The position numbers and the translations under genes are program-made. The notes under the pieces are model-generated. The model had not been told where the DNA came from, did no database searches, and was given only the letters and a program-made list of their open reading frames with translations. From positions 1,488,001 through 1,552,000 of the forward strand of contig NZ_AP027292.1 of NCBI RefSeq assembly GCF_030295765.1: a stretch of 64,000 bases of DNA, in the 5' to 3' direction. Shown one piece after another: positions 34,948-44,360 of this stretch; position 1 is the first letter of the stretch, and every line of letters starts with the position of its first letter. The stretch is from Neptuniibacter halophilus. Lineage in GTDB: Bacteria; Pseudomonadota; Gammaproteobacteria; Pseudomonadales; Balneatricaceae.

Positions 34948-36465
34948 ATGCCAGATCGATATATCAAGAAAATACTCGAAGCCCGCGTCTACGACGTGGC
35001 GGTCGAGACACCTTTGGAAGAAGCAAAAGGCCTTTCAGAGCGTCTGAATAACCGAATTATGCTGAAACGGGAAGATGAACAGCCGGTTTTCTCGTTTAAG
35101 ATCCGTGGCGCTTACAACAAACTGTCGAACCTGAGTGAAGAGGAACGCGCCTGTGGCGTGGTTGCCGCGTCCGCAGGTAACCATGCTCAGGGACTGGCGA
35201 TGTCTGCCCGCAAGCTGGGTGTTAAAGCCACCATCGTCATGCCGAAAACCACCCCGGACGTGAAAGTAAACAACGTCAAACGTCTGGGCGGTAAAGTGGT
35301 ACTCCACGGTGATGCGTTTGATGAGGCCTCCGCACACGCCCAGAAACTGGTCGCCGAAAAAGGCATGACCTACGTCCACCCGTTCGACGATCCGGATGTG
35401 ATCGCCGGTCAGGGTACGGTAGCCATGGAGATCCTGCGTCAGGAATCCGGCCCGATTGAAGCGATCTTTGTACCGGTGGGCGGTGGCGGTCTGGTGGCCG
35501 GTATCGCGGTCTACAGCAAGTATCTGCGCCCGGAAACCAGGATCATCGGCGTTGAGTCAGAAGACTCCGCCTGTCTTAAAGCAGCAATGGACGCCGGCAA
35601 ACGCGTGACACTGGATCAGGTGGGTATCTTTGCCGATGGCGTCGCCGTGGCCCTGATCGGTGAAAACACCTTTGAGCTGGCACAGCGTTACGTAGATGAG
35701 GTCGTCACTGTCTCTACCGATGAGATCTGTGCCGCCATCAAGGATATCTATGACGATACCCGTTCTATCTGCGAGCCGGCCGGCGCACTGGGCGTTGCCG
35801 GTATGAAGAAATATGTTGAGCGGGAACAGGTTGAGGACAAAACCCTGATCGCGATCGACTCCGGGGCCAACGTCAACTTTGACCGTCTGCGCCACATTGC
35901 CGAGCGCTCTGAGCTGGGTGAAAAACGTGAAGCGATCATCGCCGCACAGATCCCGGAACAGCCAGGCAGTTTCAAGAAGTTCTGCTCCGCGCTGGGCAAA
36001 CGTAATATCACCGAGTTCAATTACCGCTACAGCGATTCCAGCGAAGCGGTTGTCTTCGCCGGCGTACAGCTCAAAGCCGGTGGTGATGGCCGTGAGGAGA
36101 TGGTCAGCGAACTGCGTGGGCAGGGTTATCAAGTCGAAGACCTCAGCGACAACGAGATCGCCAAGATCCACGTTCGTTACATGGTCGGCGGTCATGCCCC
36201 GGAGAATCTGGAAAACGAAGTGATCTATCGCTTCGAATTCCCGGAGCGTCCCGGCGCGCTGATGAACTTCCTCAGCAAACTGGGCGGTAAATGGAATATT
36301 TCCATGTTCCACTACCGTAACCATGGTGCAGCCTATGGCCGGGTTCTGGTCGGCATGCAGGTGCCACCCGCTGAACGACCACAGGTTGAGCAGTTCCTCG
36401 AAGAGATCGGTTACAACTACTGGGAAGAGACTGACAATCAGGCCTACCAGTTGTTTCTTGGCTGA
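34948..36465 (+). CDS. ilvA: Biosynthetic threonine deaminase
   Basis: IlvA converts threonine to 2-oxobutyrate, the first step of isoleucine synthesis. The protein is about 505 residues from the chosen ATG. The PLP lysine is in '[12 protein letters not shown]', the phosphate-binding loop is '[12 protein letters not shown]', and two ACT-like regulatory domains make up residues from about 330 to the end ('[11 protein letters not shown]' and '[11 protein letters not shown]'), so isoleucine feedback is expected. The start fits Pseudomonas IlvA, which begins at the matching 'YVKKIL'. An in-frame ATG five codons upstream and longer frames are less likely. Confidence 0.95.
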   Translation: MPDRYIKKILEARVYDVAVETPLEEAKGLSERLNNRIMLKREDEQPVFSFKIRGAYNKLSNLSEEERACGVVAASAGNHAQGLAMSARKLGVKATIVMPKTTPDVKVNNVKRLGGKVVLHGDAFDEASAHAQKLVAEKGMTYVHPFDDPDVIAGQGTVAMEILRQESGPIEAIFVPVGGGGLVAGIAVYSKYLRPETRIIGVESEDSACLKAAMDAGKRVTLDQVGIFADGVAVALIGENTFELAQRYVDEVVTVSTDEICAAIKDIYDDTRSICEPAGALGVAGMKKYVEREQVEDKTLIAIDSGANVNFDRLRHIAERSELGEKREAIIAAQIPEQPGSFKKFCSALGKRNITEFNYRYSDSSEAVVFAGVQLKAGGDGREEMVSELRGQGYQVEDLSDNEIAKIHVRYMVGGHAPENLENEVIYRFEFPERPGALMNFLSKLGGKWNISMFHYRNHGAAYGRVLVGMQVPPAERPQVEQFLEEIGYNYWEETDNQAYQLFLG

Positions 36466-36480
36466 ACGCCTGACACCGGT

Positions 36481-37407
36481 TCAGTAGCCGCAATCCGGGG
36501 GGCAGTGGATACACACACTCCCCTGCGGCAGATTCAGCTCCAGCCCCCAGGCCAGCAGTAACTGATGCCCGGCACCCAGTCGGGCAAAATCTTCCTCCTG
36601 CAGCGGCTGCTGTAATCGCTGCAGATAATAACGCCCACCATGGGAATAGATCTTATCGCCAATCACCGGATAGCCGAGATGGGCCAGTGAGGCCCGGATC
36701 TGATGCTTACGCCCGCTAAACAGTTCACACTCCAGCAAACTTTTCCCTGACTCACGGCGTAATACGCGAAAGCCGGTTTTACTCAGTTTGGGTTTCGGGT
36801 AAGCCTCCGGCTGTAACGGGTCAACCACATAGACCTGACTGCGGATCGCGCTACCCACCTTTTCCGAAAGCTCAACTTCCAGCAGTTGTTGCTCCCACTG
36901 CGGCTCCCCGCTGACCCAGGCCCGGTAAAGCTTACGCCTGATCAGTTGCGACAGTTGCGGTTTATAACGCTTATCCGCTGCTTTATCTTTGGCCAGCAGA
37001 AGCAGCCCGGCTGTTTCGGTATCGAGTCTGTGCAACAGTTGCGCTTCACAGTACTCGGTCTCTCGCCGCACCAGCGAGATCAAGGTGTTATACAAGTTCC
37101 GTGTCGTGCGACTGACCGGCAACAGCGCCGGCTTGAACACCACCATCAACGCGTCATTCTCCCAGAGCAAACGCCACCGGGTATCGGTCTCCTGCTCATA
37201 ATGCCCGGGCAGTTCCACGTCCACCCGGCTCCCTGAGCAGAGGGGCTGATCAGCCACAGCCACCTTCCCCTCAACCCGTATCCGCCCCTGTTGCCAGAGC
37301 TCCGGTAACTGACTGATATGTCCCCGCGCCAGAGATTTCTGTAATAATGCCTGCAAAGAGCGGGTCGCTGTTCCTGCCCGTAATTGCAGCCTGAAGCTAT
37401 CAGCCAT
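36481..37407 (-). CDS. RluA-family RNA pseudouridine synthase
   Basis: This 308-residue protein has an N-terminal S4-like domain ('ATRSLQALLQKSLARGHISQLPELWQQGRIRVEG') and the RluA catalytic block 'LLHRLDTETAGLLLLAKDK', whose Asp is the nucleophile. The downstream 'GRKHQIRASLAHLGYPVIGDKIY' motif is also typical. Wording around 'VFKPALLPVSRTTRNLYNTLISLV' differs from RluA, RluC and RluD, so the target uridine cannot be assigned. It is convergent with ilvA, 15 bp apart. Confidence 0.88.
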   Translation of the reverse strand: MADSFRLQLRAGTATRSLQALLQKSLARGHISQLPELWQQGRIRVEGKVAVADQPLCSGSRVDVELPGHYEQETDTRWRLLWENDALMVVFKPALLPVSRTTRNLYNTLISLVRRETEYCEAQLLHRLDTETAGLLLLAKDKAADKRYKPQLSQLIRRKLYRAWVSGEPQWEQQLLEVELSEKVGSAIRSQVYVVDPLQPEAYPKPKLSKTGFRVLRRESGKSLLECELFSGRKHQIRASLAHLGYPVIGDKIYSHGGRYYLQRLQQPLQEEDFARLGAGHQLLLAWGLELNLPQGSVCIHCPPDCGY

Positions 37408-37487
37408 CTGTCTGCTTACCGATTATTCCGCCGTGGCCTCTGTGTCTTGAGCTAAACTCAGAGAATGGCCCTGAAGGTTATCTGTTT

Positions 37488-38312
37488 ATGTCACTAACCA
37501 AGAGTTTACATCAGCGCTGGCTGAGTGTTCTGTTTATGCTCTGCTTCTCTGTGCAGGTCTCTGCAGAGTTACTGTTCTATTCCGAGAACTATCCACCGTT
37601 CAACTTTAAGGAGAACCATCAGCCACGAGGCATATCGGTGGAACTGCTGGATCTGATCTTCAAAGATATCGACGCCCCCTACAGCATCCGGAATATCCAG
37701 ATGGTGCCCTGGCCCCGCGGCTATGAACGGGTTCAGCGTCAGGCTGACAGTGTGTTATTTTCCACCTTCCGGACACCGGCGCGCGAAGCGATGTTCAAGT
37801 GGGTAGGGCCTATCGCCACCACCCAGAACGTACTGATCGGAAAGGCCTCAGAGCGGTTCCCCCTGACAGATACTGCACAGCTTCAGGGTTATCGGGTCGG
37901 TGTTATCCGCAACGACATTGGCGGCCTGCTGCTGGAAGAGATGAACGTGTCGGGCCTGACCATTATTACTCTGTCGGACCCGGATACCGCCGCAAAAATG
38001 CTCGATCTGGGCCGTATCGATCTCTGGGCATACGACCTGAATGTAGCCAATTCAATTCAGAATCGGCTGGGGTTACGCTCCGATCTTTATCAGGTGGTAC
38101 TACCGCTTGGCGAGCCGGGAGAGCTGTACTTTGCCTTTAACCCGGCCACAGATGACCAGATCGTCAACACCTATCAGCTATCCCTTGAACGGGTGAAACA
38201 GAAACACAATATGCAGGGACAGAACCTGTTTCAGCAGATTCTGCAACGTTACCACTATCAGTCGCCTGCGCCCCTTCCTGAGGTAAAGGCTCAGGGCATC
38301 TCCGGTGAATGA
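37488..38312 (+). CDS. Periplasmic solute-binding protein (family 3), orphan
   Basis: This 274-residue exported protein has a signal peptide ending near 'QVSAEL' and the amino-acid-type binding fold ('FYSENYPPFNFKENHQPRGISVELLDLIFKDI' opens lobe 1). No permease or ATPase gene accompanies it, and it has no transmembrane or enzyme domain. It may serve a distant ABC system or sensor. The 3' end overlaps the convergent membrane-protein gene by 22 bp. Confidence 0.82.
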   Translation: MSLTKSLHQRWLSVLFMLCFSVQVSAELLFYSENYPPFNFKENHQPRGISVELLDLIFKDIDAPYSIRNIQMVPWPRGYERVQRQADSVLFSTFRTPAREAMFKWVGPIATTQNVLIGKASERFPLTDTAQLQGYRVGVIRNDIGGLLLEEMNVSGLTIITLSDPDTAAKMLDLGRIDLWAYDLNVANSIQNRLGLRSDLYQVVLPLGEPGELYFAFNPATDDQIVNTYQLSLERVKQKHNMQGQNLFQQILQRYHYQSPAPLPEVKAQGISGE

Positions 38313-38791
38313 TCAAAACGATCACCGAAAAACGCCTGCAGCGTAAACAGCAACAGTGAGCTCAGGCCCCAGATCAGGCCCGTCACCACGCCAAGATCAA
38401 CGATACCGCGCCAGGGTTGTTCCAACTGATGCACCAGCAGCACCATACCGATAATTCCGCCGGTCAGGCAGTAGGTGACGATCATTCGTTTGCGGACAAT
38501 GGAGAAGAAGCCCATACAGAACAACGGTGCCAGTATCAGGCGGGGCAAAGTAACATGCTGTGAAAGATAGAGAATGCGTGCCGCAACCCGGGGCGACCAG
38601 GCCTGCTGGAAGCCACGGTAGCCTTCGGCAAAACCCATAAACAGCACACAGACCACCAGCGCCAGCCAGTGATACCAGGTGAGTTCATAACTAAAGGTCT
38701 GCCAGCCGATCGCGCTTAAACGATAGATCGCACTGCCCAGTAACAGACAGATCCCACTAATCCCCCACAGCGCGGCAATGTAACCCAACAC
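38291..38791 (-). CDS. Small integral membrane protein of unknown function
   Basis: This protein of about 166 residues has four to five hydrophobic helices. I do not recognise the family. Motifs visible include 'GFAEGYRGFQQAWSPRVAARI' between helices, which carries conserved-looking charged and aromatic residues. I chose a GTG start preceded by GGGGGA about 8 nt away. A longer TTG frame would begin inside the tail of the TRAP operon terminator. It ends within the 3' end of the convergent binding-protein gene. Confidence 0.7.
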   Translation of the reverse strand: MLGYIAALWGISGICLLLGSAIYRLSAIGWQTFSYELTWYHWLALVVCVLFMGFAEGYRGFQQAWSPRVAARILYLSQHVTLPRLILAPLFCMGFFSIVRKRMIVTYCLTGGIIGMVLLVHQLEQPWRGIVDLGVVTGLIWGLSSLLLFTLQAFFGDRFDHSPEMP

Positions 38792-38863
38792 GGCGACTCG
38801 ATCCCCCAGTAAAAAAGAAGGGCGATTATACCCGCACTGCTGCCCGCAGCCCAATTTTCAACC

Positions 38864-38890
38864 AAAAAAAACCACCGCAAGCGGTGGTTA
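38864..38890 (-). terminator. Intrinsic terminator of the dctPQM operon
   Basis: On the minus strand AACCACCGC and GCGGTGGTT pair around a tight loop and run into eight T. It lies about 70 bp past the dctM stop. Confidence 0.9.
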
Positions 38891-38958
38891 AAGCACTAAT
38901 CAACAGATTAAAGCGGGAGGCGTTGAGGAATGCCTCCCGGACTTTCGGGTTGATAGGG

Positions 38959-40356
38959 TTAGTATCCTTTCAACTGATCGATATATTCCGGCAGGAACAG
39001 CGAGATCTGCGGAACGTAGGTAATCAGCATCAGGAAGCCCAGCAACAGGCAGAGCCATGGCAGACATGCCTTGATAACCCAGACCATGTTCTGCCCGGTT
39101 ATCCCGGCGGTCACAAACAGGTTGAGCCCCACCGGCGGTGTCAGCATACCGATCTCCATGTTCACCACCATGATGATACCCAGGTGGATCGGATCGATAC
39201 CCAGCTTCATTGCGATCGGGAACAGGATCGGCGCCATAATCAGCAGGATCGCAGACGGCTCCATAAAGTTACCGGCGATCAGCAGCAGAATATTCATCAC
39301 AATCAGGAAGCCCCATGCAGGCAGGCCCCAGGCGATAATCGTTTCTGCAATGGTGTGCGGAATACGCTCGGTAGTCAGCACGTGAGCGAACAGCATCGCA
39401 TTGGCGATAATGAACAGCAGCATCATGGATACTTTAGACGCATCCAGAATCACCTTGCGTACTTCCGGATCGGTAATCGATTTCGGGAATGCCCAGAGAA
39501 TCTGCAGGCTGTTACGTACCACCGCAGACGGCAGCGCTTCGCCCTCTTTACGCCATGGCGAACCTTTCATCGGGCCGATATCACGATAACCCATCACCGC
39601 AATCAGATAGCCGTATACGGCAGCCACTGCAGCAGCTTCGGTTGGCGATGCAATACCACCGTAGATAGAACCCAGTACGATGATGATCAGCATCAGACCA
39701 CCCAGCGCGATCAGGCCGGATTTAGCCAGTGCCTTGAAGCCCGGGAACGGCTGTGATGGCAGCCCCTTGATCCGCGCCACAATGTAGATCGCGATCATCA
39801 GAATCAGACCCATCATCAGGCCGGGGATAAAGCCCGCCATGAACATCCGCGAAGCAGATACTTCCGTTGCCGCCGCATAAACCAGCATAACGATAGACGG
39901 CGGAATCAGAATACCCAGAGTACCCGCATTAGCGATAACGCCCGCAGCGAAAGACTGTGGATAACCGGAGCGAACCATGCCGGCAATAACAATAGTACCG
40001 ATCGCCGCTACGGTTGCCGGGGAAGAACCGGATACCGCCGCAAACAGCATACAGGCCATAACCGAAGCCATCGCCAGACCACCTTTAATATGACCTACGG
40101 AATCAACCGCGAAGTTGATCAGACGCTTAGCCACACCACCGGTAGAGAGGAATGCAGAAGACAGAATAAAGAAAGGAATCGCCAGCAACGTATAGTGTTC
40201 AGACGTCGCTTCAAACAGTTTCAGGGCAATCGAAGCCAGTGAGTCATTGGAGAACAACAGAATAGTTGTTACCGATGAAAGACCCAGCGCGATTGCGATC
40301 GGCATACCGATCAGCATGCAACCAAACAGGGTGATAAAGAGTACCGCGATAGTCAT
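38959..40356 (-). CDS. dctM: TRAP dicarboxylate transporter large permease DctM
   Basis: This 465-residue inner-membrane protein has about twelve helices and is the sodium-driven transport subunit of a TRAP system. Family motifs include 'PIAIALGLSSV' near the N terminus, 'MACMLFAAVSGSSPATVAAIG' and 'LTPPVGLNLFV' near the C terminus. Its start overlaps the dctQ stop as TAATG. With DctP and DctQ it would import succinate, fumarate or malate. The dctB-dctD pair 4 kb away supports C4-dicarboxylates as substrates. Confidence 0.95.
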   Translation of the reverse strand: MTIAVLFITLFGCMLIGMPIAIALGLSSVTTILLFSNDSLASIALKLFEATSEHYTLLAIPFFILSSAFLSTGGVAKRLINFAVDSVGHIKGGLAMASVMACMLFAAVSGSSPATVAAIGTIVIAGMVRSGYPQSFAAGVIANAGTLGILIPPSIVMLVYAAATEVSASRMFMAGFIPGLMMGLILMIAIYIVARIKGLPSQPFPGFKALAKSGLIALGGLMLIIIVLGSIYGGIASPTEAAAVAAVYGYLIAVMGYRDIGPMKGSPWRKEGEALPSAVVRNSLQILWAFPKSITDPEVRKVILDASKVSMMLLFIIANAMLFAHVLTTERIPHTIAETIIAWGLPAWGFLIVMNILLLIAGNFMEPSAILLIMAPILFPIAMKLGIDPIHLGIIMVVNMEIGMLTPPVGLNLFVTAGITGQNMVWVIKACLPWLCLLLGFLMLITYVPQISLFLPEYIDQLKGY

Positions 40357-40943
40357 TATTTATCCCCCTCGGTTTTGTTCGCTTTATTTTTGTCCGGATC
40401 CTGAGCCAGTGCTGTCTCTTCCAGCTCTTTAGCCAGCTCCATTGATTCCTCAGCTTCATCCGCGAAGTGGAAACCTTCGGCCTGATCGGTCACAACTTTC
40501 CAGCCAAGCTGGAGAAAACGCACGATCAGCAGGACAAAACCGATTACCAGAATACTCATCGGAATCCACTTCGGCACCGGCAGATCTTCCAGTTCGATAC
40601 CGATCATCTTCATCTTGCTCAGGTAGATCCAGGAGCCGTAAAGAAACAGGCCGCAATAAATCAGGCAAAGCCCGACAGCAACCAGAGTGATAAAACGATG
40701 GGTGTTGTGCGGCATCATTTTGACAAAAACATCGACACCGATGTGAGCACCCACTTTCACGCCATACGAGGCGCCAAAAAGAACAAACCAGGCTGCCAGC
40801 AGAAGAGTGACCTCCTGCGCCCAGTGAATACCGGCGTTAAAACCGAAGCGGGCCACCACTTCAGCGAACACCAGCAAAGTCATTGAAACCAGAAGAACGG
40901 AGAGAAAACCCTCTTCCAGTTTTGTCACGAGATTACGTACCAT
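40356..40943 (-). CDS. dctQ: TRAP dicarboxylate transporter small permease DctQ
   Basis: This 195-residue protein has four hydrophobic helices and the DctQ-family pattern 'LEEGFLSVLLVSMTLLVFAEVVARFGFNAGIHWAQEVTLLLAAWFVLFGASYGVK' region near residues 8-65. An acidic C-terminal tail of about 45 residues ('AEESMELAKELEETALAQDPDKNKANKTEGDK' region) is longer than usual and looks disordered. It is translationally coupled to dctM. A 211-bp spacer with two hairpins separates it from dctP. Confidence 0.93.
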   Translation of the reverse strand: MVRNLVTKLEEGFLSVLLVSMTLLVFAEVVARFGFNAGIHWAQEVTLLLAAWFVLFGASYGVKVGAHIGVDVFVKMMPHNTHRFITLVAVGLCLIYCGLFLYGSWIYLSKMKMIGIELEDLPVPKWIPMSILVIGFVLLIVRFLQLGWKVVTDQAEGFHFADEAEESMELAKELEETALAQDPDKNKANKTEGDK

Positions 40944-41017
40944 AACGGCCCCCGATGCGACTACTCGTCGTTATCATTATGCTTGCGTTGAACACTACTC
41001 ACAGGACAGCTCCCGTT

Positions 41018-41101
41018 GCTTCGGCATTGGATCCGAAGCTCTCCTCTGAGTGTTCCGGGAGGAGAAAACCGGGTGGGAGGAGCGAACGCCCGACCCGGTT
41101 T
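41018..41101 (-). other. Two stem-loops between dctP and dctQ
   Basis: GCTTCGG (41018-41024) pairs with CCGAAGC (41033-41039). AAACCGGGT (41066-41074) pairs with ACCCGGTTT (41093-41101). On the minus strand the second stem comes first, 54 bp past the dctP stop, and is followed by TTTCTCC, so it could partly end or protect the dctP message and yield more binding protein than permease. Confidence 0.6.
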
Positions 41102-41154
41102 ATTGCCTTTACAATTAAGTCACGACAGCCTGAAAAACAGCCTGCCGACAAGAC

Positions 41155-42192
<1,038 letters not shown>

Positions 42193-42247
42193 TCAGAGCC
42201 TCTGTTTTAGCAGCAACAGATTTTTTGAATTTGCACCCCAGATAAGA

Positions 42248-42262
42248 GCAAGATAGAGGCCA
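42248..42262 (-). promoter_or_regulatory. Sigma-54 promoter of dctPQM
   Basis: On the minus strand TGGCCTCTATCTTGC has GG and GC with ten bases between, a perfect TTGC -12 box and TGGC in the -24 box. It lies 110 bp before the dctP ATG. Confidence 0.82.
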
Positions 42263-42291
42263 ACTAACAAAGAAATGCCAAAATAAAATTT

Positions 42292-42304
42292 TAAGGCATT
42301 GATT
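42292..42304 (-). promoter_or_regulatory. Consensus IHF site upstream of dctP
   Basis: On the minus strand AATCAATGCCTTA matches WATCAANNNNTTR at every fixed position. It sits between the sigma-54 promoter and the upstream palindrome in A/T-rich DNA. Confidence 0.6.
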
Positions 42305-42358
42305 TAAAAGCAAATAAATCAAATAAATCTTTTCAGGACGCTCAGCAAAGCCTCTGTT

Positions 42359-42382
42359 ATTTTGGCGGAATTCCGCCAAAAT
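42359..42382. promoter_or_regulatory. Perfect 24-bp palindrome, likely DctD enhancer site
   Basis: Each half reads ATTTTGGCGGAA outward to the centre of symmetry, with no spacer. Its centre is about 115 bp upstream of the dctP sigma-54 promoter, the usual place for an enhancer-binding protein. It also lies 284 bp upstream of the divergent chemoreceptor gene. The 42383-42665 leader of that gene shows nothing else I can name. Confidence 0.65.
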
Positions 42383-42665
42383 CACGCTCCAACGGAGGGG
42401 GATCTTCACCCATTACCCGACCAAAAAAAGCACCACAGGCATCCAAACAGACCAAATAGCCGTTTTATTGATCTAAATCCCGCTATCGTCTCAACGGGGG
42501 GGTATACGAACTATTGTCTTGGCCTTATGATTAGGAAACGTGCGAACGGGTTACGCAGGTATGCTGCTGGCTTCAGGGCCTGCGGCGCACTCAAGCAGAC
42601 TGATTCGCAGGTTCCTTAGACCACAACTATGATAACTACGACGTGTTACGAGCAGGAGCTGTGCA

Positions 42666-44276
42666 GTGAAACTGGAAGGCTTATCCATTCAAACGAAGGT
42701 CAATCTATCCCTTGCGGTTGTATTCCTCATCATTCTTGCCAGTTCCCTCACTGCGATCTACCGTAGCGAGTCAGGTCTGGTCGCTGAGGTTGTCACGAAA
42801 AATACCACGGATACTGCAGACTCCTACTTCGACAGCATCAACATCCTGATGCTCAGTGGCGCCATGGCCAACCGACAGACTCTGCAGAACAAAATTCTTG
42901 CCAACCCGGATGTAATGGAAGCCCGCATCATCAGGGGCGATCTGGTGACTAACGTTTATGGCCCCGGCACCCCGGACTCAAAAATCATGGACGATCTCGA
43001 CCGTCGTGCCATGCAGGGTGAACACGTTGTAGAAGAGTTTGACGATGAGAAGGGCCACCGCCTGACCGTCGTCACGCCTATGAAAGCGCTGCCAGATTAC
43101 AAAGGCACTAACTGCCTGCTCTGCCACCAGACCGAAGAGGGCAATGTGCTGGGTGCTGTGCGTGTCACCTACTCTTACGAAAATCTGGATAACACCATCC
43201 GCAGCAACCTGATCAGCGTGGCTGTGGCGGAGATTATCCTGTTTATTGTCGGTTTGTTACTGATCAGCTTCCTGCTGGGCCGTCTGGTCGTGCGTCCGGT
43301 GAAGAAGATGGGTAAAACGATCCACACGATCCATGAAAACTCCGACCTGAAACTGCGTATCGATGTGAACTCCAAAGATGAGATCGGAGTGATGTCCAAC
43401 GCCCTGAATGTGATGCTGGAAGATTTCCACGGCAGCCTCAGCAAAGTCAGTTCCACAGTCCACCAGCTCAGCACCTCGAGTACCTCGATCAATGAGATTG
43501 CCGATCTGGCAAACAGTGCGGTGAACAACCAGCAGATGCAGACCAGCGCCGTCGCCTCCGCGATGGAACAGATGGAAGCCGCAACACGCAGTGTCGAAGC
43601 CAGCGCCGAAAACACCGTTTCGGCCTCTGACCTTGCCCTTGAGCAGAGTCAGGCAGGTACCGCGATCACCCATGAAGCGATCAACGCGATTGAAGCGCTG
43701 AAAAACAACATCGACAAGGCACTGGCAGTTATCAACAAACTGGATGAACAGAGCCAGAGCGTTGGCACCGTACTGGAAGTGATCCAGAAGATTGCCGAAC
43801 AGACCAACCTGCTGGCGCTGAACGCCGCGATCGAGGCCGCCCGTGCCGGTGAGCAGGGCCGGGGCTTTGCCGTGGTAGCCGATGAGGTACGTACCCTCGC
43901 CAGCAAGACCCGCAACTCAACCGAAGAGATCAACGCGATTATCGAAGAGCTGCAACAGGACGCCCGCGATGCTGTGGCTGTCATGGATGAAGCTCATGTC
44001 AGTGCCGAGGCCGGGGTCGCCAAAGTTCAGGAAACCTCCGACGCGTTGACCAAGATCGCCGAAGAGGTTCGGATGATCAACGATATGAACCATATGGTCT
44101 CCTCCTCCGTGAAAGAACAGACCGAGATGGCCAGCAGCGTGGAAGCCAGCGTGCATGAGATCGCCCAGACGGCTGAGCACACCTCATCCCGGGCAGGTAA
44201 GCTGAACGATGTAGCCCATGAGCTGAACACACTGGCCAGCCAGTTGGAAGTGATGGTACAGCGCTTTAAGCTGTAA
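42666..44276 (+). CDS. Methyl-accepting chemotaxis protein with periplasmic haem-c sensor domain
   Basis: This 536-residue chemoreceptor has membrane helices at about 11-30 and 184-206, with a periplasmic domain between, then HAMP and a full signalling domain ('[34 protein letters not shown]'-type hairpin tip near 375-410). The periplasmic domain contains C150-L-L-C153-H154, a covalent haem-c motif. The surrounding pattern ('[10 protein letters not shown]', 'GPGTP', '[12 protein letters not shown]') resembles the haem PAS-like sensors of Geobacter chemoreceptors. It may therefore sense redox state, oxygen or nitric oxide. The start is GTG after AGGAG. It is divergent from dctPQM and convergent with dctD. 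Confidence 0.88.
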   Translation: MKLEGLSIQTKVNLSLAVVFLIILASSLTAIYRSESGLVAEVVTKNTTDTADSYFDSINILMLSGAMANRQTLQNKILANPDVMEARIIRGDLVTNVYGPGTPDSKIMDDLDRRAMQGEHVVEEFDDEKGHRLTVVTPMKALPDYKGTNCLLCHQTEEGNVLGAVRVTYSYENLDNTIRSNLISVAVAEIILFIVGLLLISFLLGRLVVRPVKKMGKTIHTIHENSDLKLRIDVNSKDEIGVMSNALNVMLEDFHGSLSKVSSTVHQLSTSSTSINEIADLANSAVNNQQMQTSAVASAMEQMEAATRSVEASAENTVSASDLALEQSQAGTAITHEAINAIEALKNNIDKALAVINKLDEQSQSVGTVLEVIQKIAEQTNLLALNAAIEAARAGEQGRGFAVVADEVRTLASKTRNSTEEINAIIEELQQDARDAVAVMDEAHVSAEAGVAKVQETSDALTKIAEEVRMINDMNHMVSSSVKEQTEMASSVEASVHEIAQTAEHTSSRAGKLNDVAHELNTLASQLEVMVQRFKL

Positions 44277-44294
44277 TCTCAGACGACGATCAGC

Positions 44295-44329
44295 AAAAAG
44301 CCCCGCTGGCACTGCCGGCGGGGCTTTTT
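44295..44329. terminator. Bidirectional terminator between the chemoreceptor and dctD
   Basis: AAAAAGCCCCGC and GCGGGGCTTTTT flank an 11-nt loop. It lies between two convergent genes. Confidence 0.88.
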
Positions 44330-44360
44330 AGTATGCGACAGGTGCGATGCAGTCTGAGCG

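Noticed and set aside
34118..36324. Open frames opposite rpiA and ilvA, up to 270 codons
   Set aside because: Shadows of conserved genes, with compositions typical of antisense reading.
42557..42571. A possible sigma-54 promoter before the chemoreceptor gene (GG-N10-GC)
   Set aside because: The -24 box lacks TGGCA and the -12 box lacks TTGC, so only the spacing fits.
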